Position numbers and translations under genes: made by a program
Notes under the pieces: generated by a model
The model's database searches: none
The model's input: the letters and a program-made list of their open reading frames with translations, nothing else
What the model was told of the DNA's origin: nothing
Assembly: GCA_945878785.1 (NCBI GenBank)
Contig: CAMDVC010000002.1
Span: forward strand, 1-37,888
Reading direction: 5' to 3'
DNA from: Bifidobacterium breve
GTDB lineage: Bacteria > Actinomycetota > Acidimicrobiia > Acidimicrobiales > Ilumatobacteraceae
Length of the DNA stretch: 37,888 nt
Shown here: piece after piece, positions 1 through 7,433 of the stretch
Position numbering within the stretch: the stretch's first letter is position 1
Layout of the letters: each line of letters starts with the position of its first letter

Positions 1-231
1 GCGAAGTCAGGTCATCGCACTGGCGGAGACCCTCGTAATCGCCAATATGTAGGTGACCATCTCACTGCAACTGCGGACGATGCGCACATTGCTCTGTGCA
101 TGGACCCACAAACATCAGGCGGATTACTCGCAGCTGTTCCGCAAGCCACCGCTGATGCACTTGTAAGTTCGGGCGGATGGACAGCCGTAGGGCATTTCGT
201 TGTGGGCGGACCAGCGCTCGAAATTCGTTGA
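1..231 (+). CDS. selD: Selenide, water dikinase (selenophosphate synthetase), C-terminal part, truncated by the window edge
   Basis: Frame 1 is open from base 1 to TGA at 229-231. The translation ...TGGDPRNRQYVGDHLTATADDAHIALCMDPQTSGGLLAAVPQ...GHFVVGGPALEIR* contains the SelD C-terminal motif DPQTSGGLL. It is absent from the ORF track because it has no start codon in the window. Confidence 0.85.
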   Translation, partial: AKSGHRTGGDPRNRQYVGDHLTATADDAHIALCMDPQTSGGLLAAVPQATADALVSSGGWTAVGHFVVGGPALEIR

Positions 232-271
232 GCCCCACGGGCTCTCGGACAGCCCGAGTACCCTGACATGC

Positions 272-511
272 ATGGCCACGGTTCGATTCTTTGCTCAGGC
301 TCGTGAGGCCGCGGGAACCGGAACCGCCGTCATTTCTGGATCCAGTGTTGGGGCAGTGCTTGATTCCGCTGTTGCCAAGTATGGCTCCCAGTTCGAAGCG
401 GTGCTCGCAATGAGCAAGGTATGGCTGAATGGTGAAGAGGTGTCACGCGAGCACCCCGTGACCGATAAAGATGAAGTAGCGGTGTTGCCGCCTGTGTCGG
501 GAGGAATCTGA
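272..511 (+). CDS. MoaD/ThiS family beta-grasp sulfur carrier-like protein
   Basis: MATVRFFAQAREAAGTG...EVAVLPPVSGGI*. The C-terminal PPVSGG is typical of MoaD/ThiS, with one extra Ile. The internal ATG at 272 is a better start than 200, with TACCCT-N7 upstream. Confidence 0.82.
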   Translation: MATVRFFAQAREAAGTGTAVISGSSVGAVLDSAVAKYGSQFEAVLAMSKVWLNGEEVSREHPVTDKDEVAVLPPVSGGI

Positions 512-996
512 TGTCAACTGAAATCCCAGGCACATTGGCCGAGATTCGTGCACAACGCAACGCATTGAATATGGAAGAAGATGCCATTTCATATGTACGT
601 CGACTTGCTCAAGGTCGACTTGATTTAGTGCAAGACGAAGAACGTCGCAGAGCAAGTGGTGCTGACGCACCAGTGGGTTCATTAGCCGATCGACTTGCAG
701 ATGTATTTGGACAACAACATGGTGGTGGCAGTGCGCGTCCGCCACGTGAAACAAATATTGCTGGTGATCATCCGTTGGTGAATGAACTTGATGAACTGTG
801 TGAGCACTATCAGTTTGAATCACTTGAGAACATTGATGATCGTGCGTTATCTGACCTTGCAGGTGCATTAGGAATGTTTGAAAAATCTTGTTCACAACAG
901 CGTCATGATTTGTTTGAACGTATCGATGCGCTTACTGCTGCATTAGTAGCGCGTGTGCGCGAAAGTGGCGCCGGTGCAGTGGTGAAAGATTCGTAG
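511..996 (+). CDS. RsiG-like (c-di-GMP-responsive anti-sigma factor family) protein
   Basis: EIRAQRNALNMEEDAISYVRRLAQGRLDLV contains E(X)3S(X)2R(X)3Q(X)3D exactly. The C-terminal helix EKSCSQQRHDLFERID matches the same spacing with F in place of Q. Confidence 0.78.
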   Translation: MSTEIPGTLAEIRAQRNALNMEEDAISYVRRLAQGRLDLVQDEERRRASGADAPVGSLADRLADVFGQQHGGGSARPPRETNIAGDHPLVNELDELCEHYQFESLENIDDRALSDLAGALGMFEKSCSQQRHDLFERIDALTAALVARVRESGAGAVVKDS

Positions 997-1000
997 GGCC

Positions 1001-1360
1001 ATGCCTATTCGCCCAACTGAGACGTTGCACGATGTCGGTGAATTCATTCGCCAACAACGCGAGAACGCACAAAAGAGCATTCGTGACCTTGCGCGTTCTG
1101 CCGGAGTATCGAATCCGTATCTCTCGCAAATAGAACGCGGCATCCGTCGACCATCGGCCGACATCTTGCAGCAAATTGCTCGTGCACTCGAGATTTCAGC
1201 AGAGACCTTGTATGTCAGAGCAGGCATCCTCGATGGCTCGCCCCCGGTAGCCAGCAGCGTTCCCGAAGCTATTAATAACGACGAGCGACTCACAGGAGAA
1301 CAAAAGCAAAGCCTTTTGTCCGTGTATCGGTCTTTTGTCGGCCCTGTCGCCCCCGAATAG
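1001..1360 (+). CDS. XRE-family helix-turn-helix transcriptional regulator
   Basis: LGxxIRQQRENAQKSIRDLARSAGVSNPYLSQIERGIRRPSADILQQIARALEIS is a canonical HTH_3 domain. Confidence 0.85.
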   Translation: MPIRPTETLHDVGEFIRQQRENAQKSIRDLARSAGVSNPYLSQIERGIRRPSADILQQIARALEISAETLYVRAGILDGSPPVASSVPEAINNDERLTGEQKQSLLSVYRSFVGPVAPE

Positions 1361-1405
1361 CCACCCTTAGGGAATGAGACAAGCCCTAGATAGGTTGAGT
1401 TCTGC

Positions 1406-2617
1406 ATGCTTCGTGTAGCCGTCCTCTCACTACATACGTCGCCTCTTGTCCAGCCAGGTGTTGGCGACGGAGGCGGAATGAACGTGTACGTGCGCGAGTT
1501 GGTATCTGCCCTTGCTCATGCCGGAGTTGACTGCACCACATATACACGTACGTGGCGTGATGATCTTCCCGCCGAAGTCATGATTGAGCCGAACCACAAA
1601 GTGGTGCATATTCCTGCAGGTGCAATAGATATGCCAAAGGGCGACATGATCTCGATTGTCCCTCAGTTCACTGAAGGAGTTCTTGATCACATCAATGCAC
1701 ACGGCGGCACCGATGTAATCCATGCCAACTATTGGCTGAGTGGACTCAGTGGCCACTCGCTGAAGCATGAACTTGATGTTCCACTGGTCAGTACTTTTCA
1801 TACGTTTGCTCGCGTGAAGGCTGAAGGCGGCGACCCTGAATCTGAATTCCGCGAACAATCAGAAACCGAAGTTATTGGTTGCTCTGATGCCATCTGCGTC
1901 AGTTGCACAGAAGAAGAGCGTCAGTTCTTGTCTTTGTATGGAAACCCTCCTGGGAAGATTGAAATCGTTGCACCCGGAGTCGAGCATGCATTCTTTGCAC
2001 CTGGTGATAAGCGTGGCGCACGCAAAGCTCTTGAACTTGGCAGCGGCCCTGTGTTGTTGTTTGTTGGTCGTATTCAGCCACTGAAGGGTGCTGATGTTGC
2101 AGTTCGCTCACTTGCAGAGTTGGGTCGTAAAGATGCAGTGCTTCTTATTGTCGGTGGTGCAAGCGGTACTGAAGGTGAAACTGAATTAGCCCATGTTCAT
2201 TCGTTGATTGAAGAACTTGGCGTTGAAGGTCAAGTGCGCTTCGTTGCACCACAACCTCACCATATTTTGTCTACGTACTACCGCGCAGCAGATGTTGTAC
2301 TGGTGCCAAGCAGAAGCGAAAGTTTTGGCCTTGTTGCGTTAGAGGCAGCAGCGTGTGGAATCCCCGTTGTTGCTACTGCGGTCGGTGGACTTCTGAACAT
2401 AATTGAAGATGGTCGTACAGGTTTCCTGGTACCGGATCGTCAACCGGATATTTTTGCTCGCCATATCGCCACCATTCTTGATGATCCATCAGTCGCTGTG
2501 AATATGTCTGCTCAAGCGGCTGAGCGTGCAAAGGCATACACCTGGAGCTTTGCTGCGGCGCGTTTACGTCGTGCATATTCAGACCTCACGTCACGCGATC
2601 GAGTCGAGTGTAAGTAG
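1406..2617 (+). CDS. mshA: GT4-family glycosyltransferase, MshA-like (D-inositol-3-phosphate glycosyltransferase)
   Basis: MLRVAVLSLHTSPLVQPGVGDGGGMNVYVRELVSAL...DVIHANYWLSG...FVGRIQPLKGADVAV...PSRSESFGLVALEAAACGIPVVAT. It is followed by a YbjN-family gene, as in mycobacteria. Confidence 0.8.
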   Translation: MLRVAVLSLHTSPLVQPGVGDGGGMNVYVRELVSALAHAGVDCTTYTRTWRDDLPAEVMIEPNHKVVHIPAGAIDMPKGDMISIVPQFTEGVLDHINAHGGTDVIHANYWLSGLSGHSLKHELDVPLVSTFHTFARVKAEGGDPESEFREQSETEVIGCSDAICVSCTEEERQFLSLYGNPPGKIEIVAPGVEHAFFAPGDKRGARKALELGSGPVLLFVGRIQPLKGADVAVRSLAELGRKDAVLLIVGGASGTEGETELAHVHSLIEELGVEGQVRFVAPQPHHILSTYYRAADVVLVPSRSESFGLVALEAAACGIPVVATAVGGLLNIIEDGRTGFLVPDRQPDIFARHIATILDDPSVAVNMSAQAAERAKAYTWSFAAARLRRAYSDLTSRDRVECK

Positions 2618-2625
2618 AAATAGCA

Positions 2626-3087
2626 ATGAGCGAGCTTTTCGGTAACACGCATCTTGAATTACTTGATCGGCAGATTACATCGTGGTTAATGACCATGATG
2701 GAACGCAATGCCACAATTGTTGCAGTTGACCGTGGTGAACCAGACGAGTATCGATGGTATGTGCGCATGCGGGGTGAAGAAAAAGAATTCACAACTGTGT
2801 GGTTCACACTTGGCCAGCGCACACTTCAGTTCGAAACATATGTCATGCCAGCACCAGAAGAAAATGCGGAACAGTTGTATGAGCATGTTCTGCGCCGCAA
2901 CGAATCACTAGTGGGTGTGCATTTCTCCATTGGAATTGAAGACGCTATTTTCCTACGTGGCGAATTGCCACTACGCATGGTCGATGAAGACGAACTCGAT
3001 CGCGTGGTCGGAACCCTTTATGCCACCGTCGAGCGCATTTTCCCCACCATCATCCGTATTGGTTTCGCCAGTCACTTTGCTGACTGA
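2626..3087 (+). CDS. YbjN-domain (type III secretion chaperone-like fold) protein
   Basis: 153-aa protein (YVRMRGEEKEFTTVWFTLGQRTLQFETYVMPAPEENAEQLYEHVLRRN...) directly downstream of the mshA-like gene, as for mycobacterial YbjN homologues. Confidence 0.7.
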   Translation: MSELFGNTHLELLDRQITSWLMTMMERNATIVAVDRGEPDEYRWYVRMRGEEKEFTTVWFTLGQRTLQFETYVMPAPEENAEQLYEHVLRRNESLVGVHFSIGIEDAIFLRGELPLRMVDEDELDRVVGTLYATVERIFPTIIRIGFASHFAD

Positions 3088-3141
3088 GTAATTGCCAAAC
3101 GGCATTAGGCCTCGCCCACATCTCAATTGCCGAGGGGCGGG

Positions 3142-3168
3142 GAGGTCGGGGAAGTCAGCCCCGTCCTC
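3142..3168 (+). terminator. Strong hairpin between the YbjN gene and proC, possible terminator
   Basis: GAGG-T-CGGGG(3147-3151)-AAGTCAG-CCCCG(3159-3163)-T-CCTC stem. There is no U-tract. An alternative pairing, GCCGAGG 3129-3135 with CCTCGGC 3165-3171, also exists. Confidence 0.35.
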
Positions 3169-3194
3169 GGCACCATCGCTATTAGTGTTGACAT

Positions 3195-3989
3195 ATGGCT
3201 TCACACACTCCACGGCTCGTCATTATCGGCGGGGGCAATATGGGCACTGCAATAGTCAGTGGCCTGGTGGCTAATGGGTGGGAAGCATCAAGCATCACAG
3301 TTGTTGAACTTGATGCAGACAAGCGGTCGTCATTGGAATCAACATTTGGTGTTCGTACTAGCGAAACTGTGGTTGTGGGCGACGGTGCACTTATTGCGGT
3401 GAAGCCTGGCGATGCTGCAGCAGTGTGCGCGTCGGCAGCTGTGCTTGGAATTCCACGCATTCTTTCTATTGCTGCTGGAATTTCTGTTGCAACATTGCAA
3501 GATGCTGCCGGTACAACAACAGCTGCAGTACGTGCCATGCCGAATACACCAGCATTAGTAGGCGAAGGTGTGTCAGCCATTTGTGGCAGTGCGCAATGCA
3601 CTGAAGATGATCTTGCGTGGGCAGAGTCTTTGTTGAGTGCTGTTGGCATTGTGGTTCGTGTTGATGAAGCACACATGGATGTAGTGACAGCAGTTGCTGG
3701 TTCTGGCCCCGGCTATCTGTTCTTGATTGCCGAGTCGCTTCTTGACGCTGCGCGCGCGGAAGGATTACCCGCGGGTATTGCAGACACTCTTGTTAGGCAA
3801 CTCTTCAAAGGCGCTGGCATTTTGCTCGCAGAATCTACGGAAAGCCCGGCCACGTTGCGTGAGCGCGTCACCTCCCCGAACGGTACAACCGCTGCGGGGC
3901 TTGGTGTTCTCGAGTCATCGGGCATTCGTGAAACTATGCACAACGTCGTGAAGGCAGCTGCCGCACGCAGTGTTGAAATGGGCAAATAG
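3195..3989 (+). CDS. proC: Pyrroline-5-carboxylate reductase
   Basis: IIGGGNMGTAIVSGL...RAMPNTPALVGEGVSAI...AGSGPGYLFLIAESLLDAA...VTSPNGTTAAGL. Confidence 0.93.
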   Translation: MASHTPRLVIIGGGNMGTAIVSGLVANGWEASSITVVELDADKRSSLESTFGVRTSETVVVGDGALIAVKPGDAAAVCASAAVLGIPRILSIAAGISVATLQDAAGTTTAAVRAMPNTPALVGEGVSAICGSAQCTEDDLAWAESLLSAVGIVVRVDEAHMDVVTAVAGSGPGYLFLIAESLLDAARAEGLPAGIADTLVRQLFKGAGILLAESTESPATLRERVTSPNGTTAAGLGVLESSGIRETMHNVVKAAAARSVEMGK

Positions 3990-4045
3990 ATCCCACACTT
4001 TTTTGTGAGGGGTATTTAACTTTTTCGTAACAACGGGTGTATGGT

Positions 4046-4149
4046 TGTGACACAGGTCACCAGCACCGGGAAACCAATGCTGGGAGTCGCGCTCAGCAAT
4101 GAGCTGCGCCGAGAGGACCGGTGCCGTCGGGGGGTTGGCACCGGTCCTC
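4046..4149 (+). ncRNA. Candidate structured RNA or leader with consecutive hairpins upstream of the SAM hydrolase-like gene
   Basis: Consecutive inverted repeats: GTGAC/GTCAC (4047-4060); CCAGCA/TGCTGG (4060-4083); CGC-GCTCA-GCAA-TGAGC-T-GCG with a GNRA loop (4088-4108); 13-bp perfect stem GAGGACCGGTGCC/GGCACCGGTCCTC (4113-4149). Not assignable to a known Rfam family by eye. Confidence 0.4.
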
Positions 4150-4195
4150 CCGTATGTCTGAGCTCAAATCGTTTCTCTTCCAATATGGTGAACAA

Positions 4196-5053
4196 ATGCA
4201 CTCACACGTGTCTCTCTTAACTGACTATGGCCTCAACGATGAATTCGTTGGAGTGATGAAGTGCGTCATCACCGACATGGCACCACATGTACGCATCACT
4301 GACATAACCCACGGGATTCCAGCATTCGATGTTCGCGCTGGTTCGTTAGCCCTCGCACGGGCAATTCAATATGTGCCGCCGGGAATTGTGATTGCAGTTG
4401 TTGACCCAGGCGTCGGTACTTCACGTCGAGCAATAGCTATTGAAGTATCCAATGGTCGCGGCGTACTAATGGGCCCAGACAATGGGTTGCTTGCATCTGC
4501 TGCTGCAATGGCAGGCGGTGCAGAACGCGTTTTTGAACTGAGCAACGCCATGCTTCACATTGAAGCTCCAGGCACAACATTTGCAGGCCGCGATATTTTT
4601 GCTCCCGTAGCTGGTTTCCTGTGCAACGGTGGGGCAATTGAAGAAATCGGTGAACAAATTGATTCCGCAAGTGTGATGCCGGGACTAGTACCGATTCCCA
4701 CTAACGAGACGCACGCAACATATGGCGACGGAGTGCGTTGCGAAATCACATGGGTTGATGTGTATGGCAATTGCCAACTAAACATCGGACCAGAAGACTT
4801 GGTGCACCTTGGTCCTGTGCTTCGTTTAGTCATTGGAGAAGATGTGCGTAGTGCACGCATGACAACTCATTTTGCTGACATTGATGGCGGCGCAATTGGT
4901 GCTGTCACAGATTCATACGGCATGGTGGCACTGGCTGTCGACAGAGGATCAGCTGCTGAAGTGCTGCGTGTTGGCGCCGGAGATGGTGTTTCTGTTTATG
5001 CAGGACAAGTAGATAGCGCTACGTCTGCTGTGTCGATACGTCCCGCCAAGTAA
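4196..5053 (+). CDS. SAM hydrolase / SAM-dependent halogenase fold family protein (DUF62, SAM hydroxide adenosyltransferase)
   Basis: MHSHVSLLTDYGLNDEFVGVMKCVI...HVRITDITHGIPAFDVRAGSLALARAIQYVPPGIVIAVVDPGVGTSRRAIA...GPDNGLLASAA. The start at 4196 fits the family N-terminus and a TATGGT-N6 element; the listed ORF starts upstream at 4121. Confidence 0.85.
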   Translation: MHSHVSLLTDYGLNDEFVGVMKCVITDMAPHVRITDITHGIPAFDVRAGSLALARAIQYVPPGIVIAVVDPGVGTSRRAIAIEVSNGRGVLMGPDNGLLASAAAMAGGAERVFELSNAMLHIEAPGTTFAGRDIFAPVAGFLCNGGAIEEIGEQIDSASVMPGLVPIPTNETHATYGDGVRCEITWVDVYGNCQLNIGPEDLVHLGPVLRLVIGEDVRSARMTTHFADIDGGAIGAVTDSYGMVALAVDRGSAAEVLRVGAGDGVSVYAGQVDSATSAVSIRPAK

Positions 5054-5062
5054 GGTTCAAGT

Positions 5063-5149
5063 GTGCGCCCAGCAGTGACTTTGACCATCGCCCTCCTTAT
5101 CGGGGTCATCATGGCGTCAGGAATCATCAGTCTTCTGATGCTGAAATAA
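5063..5149 (+). CDS. 28-aa single-pass membrane small ORF
   Basis: GTG start; M/VRPAVTLTIALLIGVIMASGIISLLMLK*. It fills the gap between the SAM hydrolase-like gene and the acyl-CoA ligase. TAAGGT lies 6 nt upstream of the GTG. Confidence 0.5.
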   Translation: MRPAVTLTIALLIGVIMASGIISLLMLK

Positions 5150-5162
5150 GGACAGTGGCCAG

Positions 5163-6650
5163 ATGAATCTTGCTCATATTCTCGATGCACACCCAGATTC
5201 ATCTACTGCCCTAGTGAGTCGCGGTCGTAGCACAACGTACGGAACATTGCGTCAACAAATTGCCAGTATGCGTGGTGCACTGCTTCGCGAAAATGTTGGA
5301 AAGGGTGATGTTGTTGCATTGTTGTGCGGCAATAGCCGTTACTTTGTCGTTTCGTATTTCGCTGCAATCGGAATTGGCGCAATCATTGCGCCATTGAATC
5401 CCACTAGCCCTGCACCTGAAATAGAGGGTGAGCTACTTGCGATTAAACCAACAGTTGTCGTTGTAGAGCCATCTGCAACTGCTGCATGGGAACTTATTCC
5501 GTCAGTCACATCATCCGCAGTACGAATTGTTATCGGCACTGAAGGTCATTCAATTCCGGGAGCTCTCACTATTGACGACATGTTGTCTGGTGCGCCTGCG
5601 GACATCCTTGATGTTGAGTCTTCGCATCCTGCCGCATACATGTTCACCAGTGGAACTGCGGGGTCACCTAAAGCAGCTGTGTTGACTCACAACAACTTGC
5701 TCACCAATATTCATCAAACAAATGTTGCTGAACACATTGGTTCTGACGATGTCACGTTTGGTGTATTGCCGTTGTTTCATATTTTTGGTCTCAACGTTGT
5801 GCTCGGCACAACTTTTGCTGGCGGCGGCTGTGTGGTTCTCGTACAACGCTTTGACCCAGTATCGGCGATGGAAACAATTGTTGAACGCAAAGTCACTGTG
5901 TTGCCTGGTGCTCCCAGCATGTGGATGGCATTAGCGCAACTTGATCACCCAACGCCTAACGGGTTTGCCGGAGTGCGCATTGCATTATCTGGTGCTGCAA
6001 AATTGCCCGAACAAATCAGTCAATCAATTAGCGCTCGTTTCGGCCTTCAAGTGTTTGAAGGGTATGGGCTTACTGAAGCTGCACCGGTGGTGACTACATC
6101 AATTGGTTTGACATGGATTCCTGGTTCTATTGGTCGAACTGTTCCGGGAATTGAACTTCGTTTAGTTGATGAGAATGGTGATGATGTTCTTATTGGTGAC
6201 AGTGGAGAAATTTTGATTCGCGGAGAAAATATTTTTGCGGGATATCTCAACGATCCGGAAGCAACAGCACGAGTATTAACTCGAGACGGCTGGTTGCGTA
6301 CTGGCGATATTGCAGTTGTCGATGAAGACGGACATCTGTACATGGTTGACCGCATGAAAGATCTCATCATTGTTTCTGGCTTCAATGTTTTTCCTGCCGA
6401 AGTAGAAGGTGTGCTTAGCGCACATCCCGATATTGCAGAAGTTGTTGTGGTGGGAACACCTCACCCACATACAGGCGAGGCCGTACGGGCGTATGTTGTC
6501 GCTCGCAATGGAGTGCATCTTGATGAAGATGCGATTATCGATTACTGCCGTACAAAATTGGCACGGTACAAGTGCCCATCAAAGGTGTTGTTTGTTGATG
6601 CGCTTCCGCGCAATCTCATCGGAAAAGTTCAGCGCTTCGCTTTACGGTAG
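5163..6650 (+). CDS. AMP-binding acyl-CoA synthetase/ligase
   Basis: AYMFTSGTAGSPKAAVLTHNN (AMP-binding signature), EGYGLTEAAPVV, GWLRTGDIAVVDEDGHLYMVDRMKDLIIVSGFNVFPAEVE. Confidence 0.92.
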   Translation: MNLAHILDAHPDSSTALVSRGRSTTYGTLRQQIASMRGALLRENVGKGDVVALLCGNSRYFVVSYFAAIGIGAIIAPLNPTSPAPEIEGELLAIKPTVVVVEPSATAAWELIPSVTSSAVRIVIGTEGHSIPGALTIDDMLSGAPADILDVESSHPAAYMFTSGTAGSPKAAVLTHNNLLTNIHQTNVAEHIGSDDVTFGVLPLFHIFGLNVVLGTTFAGGGCVVLVQRFDPVSAMETIVERKVTVLPGAPSMWMALAQLDHPTPNGFAGVRIALSGAAKLPEQISQSISARFGLQVFEGYGLTEAAPVVTTSIGLTWIPGSIGRTVPGIELRLVDENGDDVLIGDSGEILIRGENIFAGYLNDPEATARVLTRDGWLRTGDIAVVDEDGHLYMVDRMKDLIIVSGFNVFPAEVEGVLSAHPDIAEVVVVGTPHPHTGEAVRAYVVARNGVHLDEDAIIDYCRTKLARYKCPSKVLFVDALPRNLIGKVQRFALR

Positions 6651-7365
6651 GTGATTGAGTGGCGGCACTTGCCACTAAGAACCCTGCAAACAAAATTGCA
6701 ATGCCCAACATGAGCGTGACGGCAAATGCGGTGTCTTCGCCTAGTCGCCCAGACAATGTTCCACTTGCAGCCAACGTGGCTGCCCCGAGGGCGATGAGTG
6801 CATTACCAATCGCAAGTTTCGGAGCTGATGTCACGTGTCGTTCAACAGTTGACGACAGTGCGGGGTTTGCGCCACGTATCACGCGCCACACCGACCAGAT
6901 GGCGCCACCAAAAATAATGAGCGCAGGAATTGATGAACCGACTGCAGCAAGAATGCGCGGCAGGGCTGTAAAGAGGTCACTGCCTTGAGGCATATCTGTT
7001 GGATTGATGGCGCCCTTCATTGGTGCCGTGAGGATGATGCCGGTGGAAAATCCGCTGAAGACAAGAAGGCACTGGGCGACCATGTGACCTGTTCGTTGGC
7101 CAGCCAAGAGATAGATGGTGCCTAGCGCCAGCCAGGGAACATTGATGACGGCACCAAAGAGGAAAAAGACTCGAAATGAGGCCGTACTCCAGCCCCGAGC
7201 CTCCGCCCACCAGAGAGCCAGAGCCGCAATGGCAAAGAGGCCCATAGCGATTGTCCATGCCAATTCATGGGGCCTGCGCCTACGAAGCCACCGATCCAAG
7301 GTGCTGAGACCAAAGGCCACAGCGATAATGAAGGAAGCTGCGGCAAGCGCCGTATTGAGGGTCAC
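6616..7365 (-). CDS. Multi-pass integral membrane protein of unknown function
   Basis: Several hydrophobic helices in VTLNTALAAASFIIAVAFGLSTLDRWLRRRRPHELAW... The ORF track extends to 7542, but GTG at 7365-7363 with TAACAT-N7 upstream is a better start. The 3' end overlaps the convergent acyl-CoA ligase. Confidence 0.65.
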   Translation of the reverse strand: MTLNTALAAASFIIAVAFGLSTLDRWLRRRRPHELAWTIAMGLFAIAALALWWAEARGWSTASFRVFFLFGAVINVPWLALGTIYLLAGQRTGHMVAQCLLVFSGFSTGIILTAPMKGAINPTDMPQGSDLFTALPRILAAVGSSIPALIIFGGAIWSVWRVIRGANPALSSTVERHVTSAPKLAIGNALIALGAATLAASGTLSGRLGEDTAFAVTLMLGIAILFAGFLVASAATQSPTVKRSAELFR

Positions 7366-7396
7366 AGTCCCAATGTTAGGCGTGAGGCTATGGACT

Positions 7397-7414
7397 TCGT
7401 GAAATGATGCACGA
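7397..7414. promoter_or_regulatory. Putative Rex operator
   Basis: TCGTG-AAATGATG-CACGA: an inverted repeat with the spacing of the Rex consensus TTGTG-N8-CACAA, located 20 bp upstream of the rex start at 7434. Confidence 0.55.
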
Positions 7415-7433
7415 GGTAATAGCGTGGGGGTGC

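Noticed and set aside
443-1407. Minus-strand ORFs (443..895, 943..1407) opposite the RsiG-like and XRE genes
   Set aside because: His/Gln-rich or featureless antisense translations of genes with recognisable motifs on the plus strand.
3182-3676. 164-aa minus-strand ORF opposite proC
   Set aside because: Antisense shadow of conserved proC.
4046-4149. Assignment of the structured element to a SAM-I/SAM-IV, ydaO or c-di-GMP riboswitch
   Set aside because: Only fragments resemble those consensus sequences by eye; a covariance-model search is required before naming it.
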